In this document: piece after piece, positions 52,179 through 61,404 of the stretch
Layout of the letters: each line of letters opens with the position of its first letter
Position numbering within the stretch: the stretch's first letter is position 1
Source: Candidatus Saccharimonadota bacterium
Lineage (GTDB): Bacteria > Patescibacteriota > Saccharimonadia > Saccharimonadales > Saccharimonadaceae
DNA length: 64,000 bases
NCBI GenBank assembly: GCA_905365145.1
Contig: CAJPIO010000002.1
Coordinates: forward strand, 124,001 to 188,000
Direction: 5' to 3'
The notes under the pieces: model-generated
Told to the model about the DNA's origin: nothing
Seen by the model: only the letters and a program-made list of their open reading frames with translations
The model's database searches: none
Made by a program: the position numbers and the translations under genes

Positions 52179-53431
52179 AATTCCCCTTTGCTTTTGTCAG
52201 TTATTATAGCATCTTTTAGCGACCGCTTGTAGATAAACAGCAGAAGTGCCACTTGCAAAAAGCTGATCATCATGAAAACCAGCACGCTGCCCAACATCGC
52301 CAACCGCTCAATCAAACACATAGACACCACTACCGCCAAAATATCCGTGAGTAGCAGTGTATAAAATTGCCCCTTGAATCGGCGCATGATGATTAAAAGG
52401 TTAACGTAAATCGATACAAAAGCGTTTGCCGCCGCTCCAATAACCATAATTGTCAAATCAAGGCGGAAATTGTTAATATTGATGCCAAAAATAGTGTTAA
52501 GCACCCAAACACCAACCAAATAACTCAGAACAACTGAAAATGCACCTATTCCAAAGGTTATTTGATTAATCTTGCCGACGATTCGCGCGAACTCCTTCAG
52601 TCTTCCTTTTATTAATAGTTCAGACAAATTGACGACATTCGGCTGAATAATAAACGATATGAAGAGTCCAAGGAGCGTAATTGGCATTGCCATAATTCCA
52701 AAATAACCAATTTGATCAGGATGGGACTTGTCCAAAAAATACCGCGGGATATTGAGTGAAAACATCGTCAAAAACATCACAACAAATACCGCTGAAGTAC
52801 GTTTCATGATTACGACAGCCTGACCGGCGTATTCTTTGATGAACTTTTTATTCATAGCAATAGCCTCAACACGTCGCACCCATAACACATCATACAGAAG
52901 GATAATGAGCGCATTGACTAGCAATATCGCCAATGTGCCATACATGACATTTTTAGTTACAATATCAACCACTATAAATACCCCAAAACCAAGAATCGCT
53001 TTCATGGTTAGTGAGATGCCAGCGATGTACAATTTACGATGGATTTGCAAAACACCATACAACGAATCGGCAATTGATTCTAAAATTTTAAAGGCTACCA
53101 AAATCATAATCAAGCCCGTTTTAGTAGCGTTATATCCATTCAATACACAAAACACCACTGCAGAAACTGCCACAATAAGCGATGCAGCGAAACGCACAGC
53201 GACATAACCGCCGCTGCAAAATTCCCGCTTGACATCAGATGCCTGATAAGTCCGACCACCCCATAAAGATATCGCCCAAAACACCACCGAAAGCGACAAC
53301 GCAAACGAAAATAACCCAGAATCCTCGATGCCATTCAACCGTGTAATAACAATCAATAATACTGGTGAAATTGCACTCTGCAACAGTGAACCTAACGAGT
53401 TCCAGATGTAGTCCTTTTTCTGCGATTGCAT
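52175..53431 (-). CDS. Polysaccharide flippase (Wzx/MATE-like)
   Basis: A 418-residue polytopic protein with about 12 membrane helices, opening YIWNSLGSLLQSAISPVLLI. It belongs to the polysaccharide biosynthesis/MOP exporter superfamily and flips lipid-linked oligosaccharides. First gene of a three-gene operon (flippase, SDR, GT8). TGCTATACT ends 6 bases before its ATG, and a divergent DUF2142 gene starts 58 bases away. Confidence 0.83.
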   Translation of the reverse strand: MQSQKKDYIWNSLGSLLQSAISPVLLIVITRLNGIEDSGLFSFALSLSVVFWAISLWGGRTYQASDVKREFCSGGYVAVRFAASLIVAVSAVVFCVLNGYNATKTGLIMILVAFKILESIADSLYGVLQIHRKLYIAGISLTMKAILGFGVFIVVDIVTKNVMYGTLAILLVNALIILLYDVLWVRRVEAIAMNKKFIKEYAGQAVVIMKRTSAVFVVMFLTMFSLNIPRYFLDKSHPDQIGYFGIMAMPITLLGLFISFIIQPNVVNLSELLIKGRLKEFARIVGKINQITFGIGAFSVVLSYLVGVWVLNTIFGININNFRLDLTIMVIGAAANAFVSIYVNLLIIMRRFKGQFYTLLLTDILAVVVSMCLIERLAMLGSVLVFMMISFLQVALLLFIYKRSLKDAIITDKSKGEL

Positions 53432-53437
53432 ATCATT

Positions 53438-53446
53438 AGTATAGCA
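53438..53446 (-). promoter_or_regulatory. Extended -10 of the flippase operon
   Basis: TGCTATACT on the minus strand ends 6 bases before ATG 53431 (leaderless spacing). Confidence 0.55.
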
Positions 53447-53489
53447 AGTTTGCTCAATAAACTACTCTACTTTATAATTTGCTTAGTAT

Positions 53490-54878
53490 ATGAAAAAATA
53501 TTGGTCTCGCTTTCTGTCGTTTATTAAAAAGCCTGAAAATGTCTTTATATCTTTATCATTGTTTTTTGGAGTGTTGTCGGCAGCCACCGTACCTCTGCTG
53601 TCAATCAATGACGAAGGTGTACATTATATGCGGGCCTATGGGTTATCCCAAGGAAAAATTGAATCAGGAGTTGCCTGTACTTTACCTAAAGAAGTGGTAT
53701 TAAAAGCAAAAGAAGCAGATGTAAATAATTTCGTAACTAGCTATAAGAAAACTATAAATCGTAGCGATACAGAGACAGGGAAATGCAGCAGCGCAACTGG
53801 CTATCCTCCAATTATGCATCTACCGCAGACAATTGGTATCATTTTGGCAAATCTCATACATGGTTCACTTGGGATAACTATTATATTCGGAAGATTGGCC
53901 AACCTAATATTTTATTCATTTGCTCTTTATTTCATCATAAAATGGGTACGCGTTGGCAAATGGGCATTCGTAGCAACCGGCCTATTTCCGCTAATGATCC
54001 ATTTGGCAGCGTCGCTTTCCGGAGACAGTATGACAAATATCGCAATTTTTACCGCTATTGCTGCTACGCTAAATCTCTTTAGTCAAAAAAGCTCATTAAC
54101 TCGACAGCAGCAGTTGCTTATTATTGCTGTAGCCTGCTTGTTAATTCTCACAAAGTCGGTAACAATACTCTTATTATCACCAGTTATTTTCTTGCCGAAG
54201 CGCCTCTTCGTTTCAGATGAAAAATCAAAAATATCTTTTATTCCGCAAAAATGGTTGGTTCTCTCAGCAGCAGCAATATTAGCAGGCCTTTGTTTAATAG
54301 CGTGGCTTCATGTATACACACAACCCTTACTCACCACTGGCGCACCGCATAATCCGCTTCACAGCAATCCGCTAAAATTTATCCAGATATTATTTAATAC
54401 CTATCTAAACCCAAACCTGCCCGTATCCGATGATATCCTAAGGGGCGTGATTGGCGCATTTTCTGCTTTTAAATATGGGCTGCCGCTTTTTATATTACTA
54501 CCCTCATTTTCCCTCCTCTCCCTCTCTCTCCTTCATTACAACAAGAAAGACCAGGAATTGTTAGGAGAGAATACTGGTAAATTGGCAGTGTATAATTTGG
54601 CGACAATTGGGTTGTTTGTTTGTGCAGTGTCGTATGCTATGTATACAGCGTGGGCCTTATTGCCGTTTAGGTTTGGCGAGGGAGCGTATTATGCGGATGG
54701 TGTTCAGGGTAGATATTTTACAGCAACAGCAGTTATGTTAGTGCCAGTAGGATTATGGCTGCAGAAGTATATTAATGTAAGGACTAAGAATGAAAAAGTA
54801 TTTAACCTTATTATGTTCTTTGGGCTAGCTCTAATACTTAGTTTTTATGTTTTTGAGACGGTGTGGAAATTTAAGTAG
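53490..54878 (+). CDS. DUF2142 membrane protein, copy 1
   Basis: A 462-residue polytopic protein, about 10 helices, opening MKKYWSRFLSFIKKPENVFI. DUF2142 signatures are visible: HYMRAYGLSQGKI, GYPPIMHLPQTIGI, GRLANLIFYSFALYFIIKW, and the C-terminal GVQGRYFTATAVML. DUF2142 proteins are GT-C-fold glycosyltransferase-like. It is the first of two tandem copies; the last 361 bases of homology are identical to copy 2. A TATAAT lies 11 bases before the ATG. Confidence 0.82.
   Translation: MKKYWSRFLSFIKKPENVFISLSLFFGVLSAATVPLLSINDEGVHYMRAYGLSQGKIESGVACTLPKEVVLKAKEADVNNFVTSYKKTINRSDTETGKCSSATGYPPIMHLPQTIGIILANLIHGSLGITIIFGRLANLIFYSFALYFIIKWVRVGKWAFVATGLFPLMIHLAASLSGDSMTNIAIFTAIAATLNLFSQKSSLTRQQQLLIIAVACLLILTKSVTILLLSPVIFLPKRLFVSDEKSKISFIPQKWLVLSAAAILAGLCLIAWLHVYTQPLLTTGAPHNPLHSNPLKFIQILFNTYLNPNLPVSDDILRGVIGAFSAFKYGLPLFILLPSFSLLSLSLLHYNKKDQELLGENTGKLAVYNLATIGLFVCAVSYAMYTAWALLPFRFGEGAYYADGVQGRYFTATAVMLVPVGLWLQKYINVRTKNEKVFNLIMFFGLALILSFYVFETVWKFK
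54507..54867 (+). repeat. 361 bp perfect direct repeat, unit 1
   Basis: Identical base for base to 55935-56295. It encodes the last ~120 residues of DUF2142 copy 1. The border is abrupt: the copies diverge immediately on both sides. Confidence 0.93.
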
Positions 54879-54901
54879 CTATCCTAATCATGACAATATG
54901 C

Positions 54902-54907
54902 TAGAAT
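54902..54907 (+). promoter_or_regulatory. -10-like element of DUF2142 copy 2
   Basis: TAGAAT preceded by TGC; ATG 54918 follows after 10 bases. Confidence 0.4.
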
Positions 54908-54917
54908 AAAAACAGTT

Positions 54918-56306
54918 ATGAAAAAATATTGGTCTTTATTCTTATCTTTTATTAAAAAGCCTGAAAATGTTTTTATATCTTTGTCTTTATTATTTGGAGT
55001 ACTATCGGCAATACTAGTCCCTCAGTTATCTGTTAGCGACGAGAACATGCACTATATGCGCGCCTACGGAATATCTCAAGGTCGCGTAGAGTCTAACTCA
55101 CCCTGTACATTGCCGAAAGATGTTATCAAAAGAGCTGAAGCAGTTTACGAAGGTAACTTTTCCGCTGATTATTCTAAACCTATAGATCGAAACATAATGG
55201 ACGTTCATAAGTGCAGCAGCGCCTCTGGCTACCCACCAATTATGCACCTGCCGCAAACAATCGGCATCGGTATAGCAAGTTTATTTAATGGATCTACTGG
55301 TCTAACTATCTTATTTGGGCGTCTTGCTAACGCACTTTTCTATTCAATCGCTGTCTATCTCATTATCAAGTGGGTGCGCATCGGTAAGTGGGCTTTTACA
55401 GTAATTGGACTTATTCCACTAATGATTCACATGGCGGCGTCGCTATCCAGCGACTGCATGACAAATGTGGCAGTATTTACAATTACTGCTTTTACCTTGA
55501 ACCTATTCACCCAAAAGGATAAGTTATCACATAAACAAACAGTCGCTCTTATCTGTATAGGAGTATTCCTTACTCTAACCAAATCTGTAAATGCCTTACT
55601 ACTATTTCCTCTTCTGTTTTTACCAAAGCGTCTATTCTCACCCAACAAAAACGAACATCTACCATTTAATATTCAGAAGTGGACTATATTGGTAGTAACT
55701 GGTATCGCCGCAATAATTAGCATACTAATTTGGCAAAAAATATATGGTCAGCCTCTACTCACCACCGGAGCAGCTCACAACCCTCTACATAGCAACCCTA
55801 TTAAGTTTATTACCATATTGTTTAATACATACATCAGTCCAACTATCGGGTATACGGATACTGTATTACGCGGTAGTGTTGGTGAATTTTCATCCTTTAA
55901 ATACCACCTGCCTTTGTTTGTGCTGATACCGCTCTTTTCCCTCCTCTCCCTCTCTCTCCTTCATTACAACAAGAAAGACCAGGAATTGTTAGGAGAGAAT
56001 ACTGGTAAATTGGCAGTGTATAATTTGGCGACAATTGGGTTGTTTGTTTGTGCAGTGTCGTATGCTATGTATACAGCGTGGGCCTTATTGCCGTTTAGGT
56101 TTGGCGAGGGAGCGTATTATGCGGATGGTGTTCAGGGTAGATATTTTACAGCAACAGCAGTTATGTTAGTGCCAGTAGGATTATGGCTGCAGAAGTATAT
56201 TAATGTAAGGACTAAGAATGAAAAAGTATTTAACCTTATTATGTTCTTTGGGCTAGCTCTAATACTTAGTTTTTATGTTTTTGAGACGGTGTGGACTTAT
56301 AAATAA
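54918..56306 (+). CDS. DUF2142 membrane protein, copy 2
   Basis: A 462-residue paralog of copy 1, opening MKKYWSLFLSFIKKPENVFI, with the same signatures (HYMRAYGISQGRV, GYPPIMHLPQTIGIGI, KWVRIGKWAFTVIG). The first 340 residues are clearly diverged at DNA level, while the C-terminal 120 residues are encoded by identical DNA. This is best explained by recent gene conversion after an older duplication. The two proteins may process different glycan acceptors. Confidence 0.82.
   Translation: MKKYWSLFLSFIKKPENVFISLSLLFGVLSAILVPQLSVSDENMHYMRAYGISQGRVESNSPCTLPKDVIKRAEAVYEGNFSADYSKPIDRNIMDVHKCSSASGYPPIMHLPQTIGIGIASLFNGSTGLTILFGRLANALFYSIAVYLIIKWVRIGKWAFTVIGLIPLMIHMAASLSSDCMTNVAVFTITAFTLNLFTQKDKLSHKQTVALICIGVFLTLTKSVNALLLFPLLFLPKRLFSPNKNEHLPFNIQKWTILVVTGIAAIISILIWQKIYGQPLLTTGAAHNPLHSNPIKFITILFNTYISPTIGYTDTVLRGSVGEFSSFKYHLPLFVLIPLFSLLSLSLLHYNKKDQELLGENTGKLAVYNLATIGLFVCAVSYAMYTAWALLPFRFGEGAYYADGVQGRYFTATAVMLVPVGLWLQKYINVRTKNEKVFNLIMFFGLALILSFYVFETVWTYK
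55935..56295 (+). repeat. 361 bp perfect direct repeat, unit 2
   Basis: Identical to 54507-54867; 1428 bases apart, start to start. Confidence 0.93.
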
Positions 56307-56360
56307 TTTTTACTCTGATCTTTGTTGTTTGTGCTTATTTTGTGTTAAAATAGCATAAAT

Positions 56361-56927
56361 ATGAGAATCACAAAGAAAAATCTTTCAAAAAAACAAATAG
56401 CAGTAGCTGCTATCGTCGCAGCACTTGTTGTTTGCGGAAGCGTCTTTGCGCTTGATAAGATTGGCGTTATCTCAATTCTTCCCAAAGAAACCGTACCAAA
56501 TATTAGCAAAGAGCCAACACCGCAAGAAAAAAAATCTGAAGAAAAAGCCAATCAAGATACCAAAGAATCATTCCTTAACACAGCAAAAGATAACGAAGAA
56601 AAGTCTGTTGAGAAAAGTAAACCTGCACCAGTACCAACAGACAACTCGTCAATCGAGCTCTCAGCCGATAAAGACGGGGATAACGTTACAATTATCGTAA
56701 AATTAAAAGAACAGGGTTATTCACAAGGCAAATGCTCTCTAACCGTAGCCGCTAATGGAAAAAAGGTTGCGCAGAATGCTGATATTATATACCAGCCAGA
56801 ATATTCTACCTGTGCTGGATTTTCAGTACCCGTATCTTCAGTCGACGGCGGCCAATGGACTATTTCATTATCAGTAACTCCACTCAATGGCAAGCCTATA
56901 ACTAAAACTTTAACAAAGGAGATTTAA
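56361..56927 (+). CDS. Uncharacterised membrane-anchored protein upstream of the ChW protein
   Basis: A 188-residue protein: basic start, anchor helix (about 11-31, QIAVAAIVAALVVCGSVFAL), a Lys/Glu/Pro-rich linker of about 70 residues, and a small beta-rich domain (VTIIVKLKEQGYSQGKCSLT ... STCAGFSVPV) with two Cys likely joined. No family recognised. Its stop overlaps the ChW-protein start (TAATG), so both are made together. It may hold the partner at the surface. Confidence 0.65.
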   Translation: MRITKKNLSKKQIAVAAIVAALVVCGSVFALDKIGVISILPKETVPNISKEPTPQEKKSEEKANQDTKESFLNTAKDNEEKSVEKSKPAPVPTDNSSIELSADKDGDNVTIIVKLKEQGYSQGKCSLTVAANGKKVAQNADIIYQPEYSTCAGFSVPVSSVDGGQWTISLSVTPLNGKPITKTLTKEI

Positions 56928-59200
56928 TGGTGAAAACGAGAATATTTATCTCTACCATTGCCGTTGCTGCAATTGGTGTTTTTAGTTTAGTGTTTTTTGC
57001 TAATCAATCGAGTGCCGTCACCGCTAGCGATTGGCGCGCTGGAAATATCGTTGACGACTTTGTGTTTACTAATTCTGATGACATGACAGTTGCTGACATT
57101 CAAGCATTTCTTAACAGCGTCAACCCAAATTGCGACACATACGGAACTGGGCGCGCTGTCGAAAAAGGCAGAGGCGATATTACACGCGCACAATATGCCG
57201 CTTCGCGGGGCTGGGCAGGTCCGCCTTATGTCTGTCTAAAAGATTATTATGAAGTTCCTAAATACTCGCCAGGCAACTACATTCCTGCCAATAACTTTAG
57301 CGGTTCAATACCAGCAGGAGCTGTTAGCGCAGCACAAATAATCTACGATGCAGCAAAACGCAATAACCTCAATCCGAAAGTTATCTTAGTTAAAATCGCT
57401 ACTGAATCGGCCGGCCCGCTCACCACAGATAATTGGCCGCTGCAGAGTCAATATACTTACGCCATGGGGTCGCATTGTCCCGATAGCGGACCTGGCGGCA
57501 GCGCAAATTGCGACCGCAATTATGCCGGCTTCTCAATACAAGTCGAATCTGGAGCCCAATTAATGCGCTGGTATCTCGATAATATGGATAAACCTTGGTG
57601 GACTTATAAAAAACCGTTCGCTACTAACTCAATTTTGTGGAATGTAGTGCAGCGCGGCTGCGGCGCTGGAGACGTATATATTGCCAGCAAAGCAACAGCT
57701 GCACTATATACTTACACCCCGTATCAACCAAATCAGGCCGCTCTTAATAATATGTACGGACTAGGCGACCATTGCAGCGCTTATGGTAATCGTAACTTTT
57801 GGCGCGTTTGGAACGACTGGTTTGGATCGACCCAGTACAGCCGTCCAATCATTAGTTTCAAATCGCATATTAGCTACTATGGCTGGACCGGACTAGTACA
57901 CAATCGTGGTATTACTGGATTTACCGGCCAAAGTAAATCCATGCAAGCTTTCAGTATCGACGGTGAAGTTACCTATTCATCGTATAGCGAGGAACGCGGT
58001 TGGCAGCCAACTGTCTATGGAAGTATGCAATCTGGCACAACCGATCTCAACCGACCTATTCAAGCAGTCAAAATTCAACCAACTGGATCGCTTGCTGCAA
58101 AATATGACTTATATTACCGCGCTCATGTCAGCTATGTCGGCTGGATGGGCTGGGCAAAAAATGGCGATCCAGCCGGCATAACGGGTGGACCTGGAAATAA
58201 CATAGAGGCCTTAGAAATCCGGCTTGTTCACAAAGGATCTAGCGCCCCAGAAGATTCAGGCCAAGCTTTCAAGAATATTAGCACAAAGGGAGATTCTTCG
58301 CCGTTAGCAGTCTCAATTAGCTCGCACGTTGGCATGGTTGGCTGGCAACCAGCAGTCACTGATGAAATGATTAGCGGCACTACCGGCCAAAGCCGTCGGA
58401 TTGAAGCCGTCAAAGCTTCTCTTATTAATAAAACTGGCATTTCTGGCAATCTTCGTTACTCGTCTCACGTCTCATGGGTTGGCTGGCAAGACTGGAAAAA
58501 TGCAAACGAAATATCAGGCACTACTGGTCAGTTCAAATCAGTCGAAGCAATTCGTTTTATGCTCACTAGCGACCTTGCAAAATCATACGATATCTGGTAT
58601 CGTGCTTATTCGCAGTATGTCGGCTGGATGGGCTGGGCAAAAAATGGCGAGCCAGCCGGATCAACTGGTGCAACCAGACAGCTTGAGGCCATCCAGATTC
58701 GTATAGTGCCAAAAAATTCAATCGCCCTACCTAGCGGTGCATTCTACAACCCAGCCAATACGCCTGTCCCAGATTTGTATGATCTCAACTATTCAACCCA
58801 CGTCAGCTACGTTGGCTGGATGCCGAACGTCTCTCAGGGTGTCATGTCTGGTACAACAGGGCGATCGTTCGCCGTTGAGGCACTACGCATTGCCAAAGCT
58901 ATATCACAACGCGACGGATCGACCATCACCATACGCTGCTCGTCAAAATCGGCTAATGACCCTTGGTCGGCAGATATACCTGTGACTGAACAACAAATCT
59001 GCGGCACTACCGGCCAAACAAAAGCGCTCAATGGCATAAAACTATCCCTAAGTGAAACCGACGCCAAGAAATATGATATTTACTACCAAACTCACCTATC
59101 ATGGATTGGTTGGCAAGAGTGGAAAAAGAACGGTGAGGTCGCCGGCGATAAACCAGGATCACACATTGAAGCTGTTAGAATAAAGCTTGTTGAAAAATAA
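56927..59200 (+). CDS. Exported protein with lysozyme-like domain and ChW repeats
   Basis: A 757-residue secreted protein. Signal peptide of about 30 residues. Residues about 35-310 look like a glucosaminidase/lysozyme-type domain (FLNSVNPNCDTYGTG, ILVKIATESAGPLTTDNWPL, GFSIQVESGAQLMRWYLDNM). The remaining 450 residues are about nine Clostridial hydrophobic (ChW) repeats, each with a G-W core and GTTGQ-type turn (SYVGWMGWAKNGDPAGITGG, VGWQDWKNANEISGTTGQFK). ChW repeats mediate surface binding and adhesion. The Glu in the first domain could be catalytic, but this is not settled. Confidence 0.82.
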   Translation: MVKTRIFISTIAVAAIGVFSLVFFANQSSAVTASDWRAGNIVDDFVFTNSDDMTVADIQAFLNSVNPNCDTYGTGRAVEKGRGDITRAQYAASRGWAGPPYVCLKDYYEVPKYSPGNYIPANNFSGSIPAGAVSAAQIIYDAAKRNNLNPKVILVKIATESAGPLTTDNWPLQSQYTYAMGSHCPDSGPGGSANCDRNYAGFSIQVESGAQLMRWYLDNMDKPWWTYKKPFATNSILWNVVQRGCGAGDVYIASKATAALYTYTPYQPNQAALNNMYGLGDHCSAYGNRNFWRVWNDWFGSTQYSRPIISFKSHISYYGWTGLVHNRGITGFTGQSKSMQAFSIDGEVTYSSYSEERGWQPTVYGSMQSGTTDLNRPIQAVKIQPTGSLAAKYDLYYRAHVSYVGWMGWAKNGDPAGITGGPGNNIEALEIRLVHKGSSAPEDSGQAFKNISTKGDSSPLAVSISSHVGMVGWQPAVTDEMISGTTGQSRRIEAVKASLINKTGISGNLRYSSHVSWVGWQDWKNANEISGTTGQFKSVEAIRFMLTSDLAKSYDIWYRAYSQYVGWMGWAKNGEPAGSTGATRQLEAIQIRIVPKNSIALPSGAFYNPANTPVPDLYDLNYSTHVSYVGWMPNVSQGVMSGTTGRSFAVEALRIAKAISQRDGSTITIRCSSKSANDPWSADIPVTEQQICGTTGQTKALNGIKLSLSETDAKKYDIYYQTHLSWIGWQEWKKNGEVAGDKPGSHIEAVRIKLVEK

Positions 59201-59205
59201 AACCT

Positions 59206-61404
59206 CTATTTGTATATATCAACAATCCGCTGCTCAAGCTTACTCCACTGATAAGCTTGAGCAGTTTTTTGACCATTTTTAATTATTTTATCGCGCAGTT
59301 TTTTATCGTTTAGTAACTTTTCAACAGCTGCAACGCCCGCATCGATATCGCCTTGGCGATAAAATAGGCAGTTGTAATTGTCTTTCAGATATTCAACATT
59401 GCCGCCGTTTGGTACTACAACAGATACGCCGCCAGTCGCCATCATTTCAAGCGGCGGATATGAAAAGCTCTCAACGATACTAGTTTTAATCAAAATATCG
59501 CAGTTTGCGTACACTTCTCCAACTTTTTCTGGAGCAATACGATTATAAAATCTGTCGACTCGGTACCAATCTTTTGGTTCCTTACGGTATGATAAATACG
59601 AAATCTCGAATTTTTCAGGGTCAAGCCTCTCAACGATACGGAAGGCTTCATCGGTATTCTTATATTCGCTTTTACTATCACCCTCAATCAATATCTTTAT
59701 CCTACCTGTGAAATCCCGTTCGCGATATGGGTACAATTCAAGATCAATTCCATTTGAGACATACTCGGATTCTTTATGAAAGACATCTTTCAACCACTTC
59801 TGACACCATAGTGACATCGTAATATACCGTATACCAGATTGATCGCAGTAAGAAGCGTTCGCTAAAAAGCGCGGTTCACCAGTACCTGGTATATAAAAAT
59901 CCGTTTCAAAGTTTTGCACAAAATAAAGCCGATTACGAACATTAGGCTGCTTCTTAACTAGCTCGACAGTTGACCACAACGTTGCAACCTGCGTGTCGAA
60001 AAACGCTTTCATTTTAGTTTTGTGCGTAGCAACGACATTAAATCCAGGCAACTCATATCTATAGCTATAGGTTTTCTTAGCGATTTTTAGAGCGTGTTTA
60101 CTGACTGCGTCAATTAGCGTCACGTCCCAGCCGTGCCTTCTTAGCACATCAGCATGCTTTAAGGCGACAATTACTCCTCCTGAAATATCGGTCGACGGCA
60201 GAATGAAACCGATATTTCGCGCCAAATGCTTTCTAATAAACGAAGCTAGGTTATAGCCAGTGTACACCGTCGAATAGTTATGAATTATCTCCTCGTGAGC
60301 TTTATCTGCAAGTTTATCGCGCAAAACCGAGTCTGATACTAGTAAGTCAAGTGCTTTAAACCACTCTGCGTCAATATTGTTTACTAGTATGCCTGTTTCG
60401 TTATTCTGAATTTTCTCTGCAAAAGCGCCAATATTGCTGGCTATGGTTGGAATCTTTACAAGAGCCGCCTCAACCCATTTATTTTCAGATTTTGCGCGGT
60501 TAAAAATCGTATCAACCAGCGGTGCCAAAACAATATCGCACTCCGCCATAACAGCTGGCAATTCTCGCCAATCAACAAATCCTGACGTAATAAGACGCTC
60601 TTTATACGGATCAAGGGCGTTTGGAACATCCAGAATACCAGCAATCTTAAGATAAACTTGCGGATACTTTTCGAATATTTTAATAAGACTAGGAATAACA
60701 AGATCAAAATCTTCATTATGAGTAATGCTACCACTGAAATAGCCGATAATAATTTTGTTATTATCTTTGCTAACCGCCTCTAGTGCTAAATTAGACAGCT
60801 TAATCATTTCATCAGATGCAACGTTGCGGTTAATCAGCACTTCACCCTTCGTGTAATGCTGTAGCTCCTCTTGCAGTTGAGCAGTCGTGGTAACAACATG
60901 ATCGCACAACTCCAGCGTTTCGCGCATCCGATTAACACCATCATCGTAGAGCTGCTTATCATCGACGCTCATCTGTTGAACATATTTAATTGAATCAGTA
61001 TATTTCTGGTCAATTACCAAATCATCAATATCAAAAAAACAGGTTTTATTAAAATAATGCGCCTGCTTGATAAATTCGCGAATCGTATCAGTTATTGGGC
61101 AGCGGAAAAATACAAATCCGCGATAATACTTCAATTGATCAAGCGATAATCTATCATAAAAAACGCTTTCAACAGTTAACCCCTGCGACATTAACTGCTC
61201 CATCTGGTGAGTAACTCGGTATCGCTCTGGGTGCGGCAAAGTGCAGCCGTTAATAAATAAAATATCTTTATATACTTGCTGTTTTTTATCAGGAAATTTC
61301 TTATAATATGCATACTTTGCTGCGCGTTTTACAAAGCGGACAGCACCATCATCTTTGATTATTACAACACTTTTCTTTACAAGATTATTAACTTTACGTA
61401 TCAT
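59206..61404 (-). CDS. Large tandem glycosyltransferase (two GT-B domains)
   Basis: A 732-residue protein with two glycosyltransferase-like halves. The first (about 45-390) shows IIIGYFSGSITHNEDFDLVI and APLVDTIFNRAKSENKWVEA. The second (about 395-732) has GFILPSTDISGGVIVALKHA and LIKTSIVESFSYPPLEMMAT (EX7E-type motif). There is no membrane segment. It resembles rhamnan/teichoic-type polymerising transferases that add alternating sugars. It directly abuts the next GT2 gene (stop and start overlap at 61404) and lies in the Wzt operon. Confidence 0.85.
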   Translation of the reverse strand: MIRKVNNLVKKSVVIIKDDGAVRFVKRAAKYAYYKKFPDKKQQVYKDILFINGCTLPHPERYRVTHQMEQLMSQGLTVESVFYDRLSLDQLKYYRGFVFFRCPITDTIREFIKQAHYFNKTCFFDIDDLVIDQKYTDSIKYVQQMSVDDKQLYDDGVNRMRETLELCDHVVTTTAQLQEELQHYTKGEVLINRNVASDEMIKLSNLALEAVSKDNNKIIIGYFSGSITHNEDFDLVIPSLIKIFEKYPQVYLKIAGILDVPNALDPYKERLITSGFVDWRELPAVMAECDIVLAPLVDTIFNRAKSENKWVEAALVKIPTIASNIGAFAEKIQNNETGILVNNIDAEWFKALDLLVSDSVLRDKLADKAHEEIIHNYSTVYTGYNLASFIRKHLARNIGFILPSTDISGGVIVALKHADVLRRHGWDVTLIDAVSKHALKIAKKTYSYRYELPGFNVVATHKTKMKAFFDTQVATLWSTVELVKKQPNVRNRLYFVQNFETDFYIPGTGEPRFLANASYCDQSGIRYITMSLWCQKWLKDVFHKESEYVSNGIDLELYPYRERDFTGRIKILIEGDSKSEYKNTDEAFRIVERLDPEKFEISYLSYRKEPKDWYRVDRFYNRIAPEKVGEVYANCDILIKTSIVESFSYPPLEMMATGGVSVVVPNGGNVEYLKDNYNCLFYRQGDIDAGVAAVEKLLNDKKLRDKIIKNGQKTAQAYQWSKLEQRIVDIYK

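Noticed and set aside
53490..54878. Recoded TGA (Gracilibacteria/SR1 genetic code)
   Set aside because: TGA ends several genes at family-typical lengths (for example rfbC, the Nudix gene and the twin-cassette proteins), so the standard code applies.
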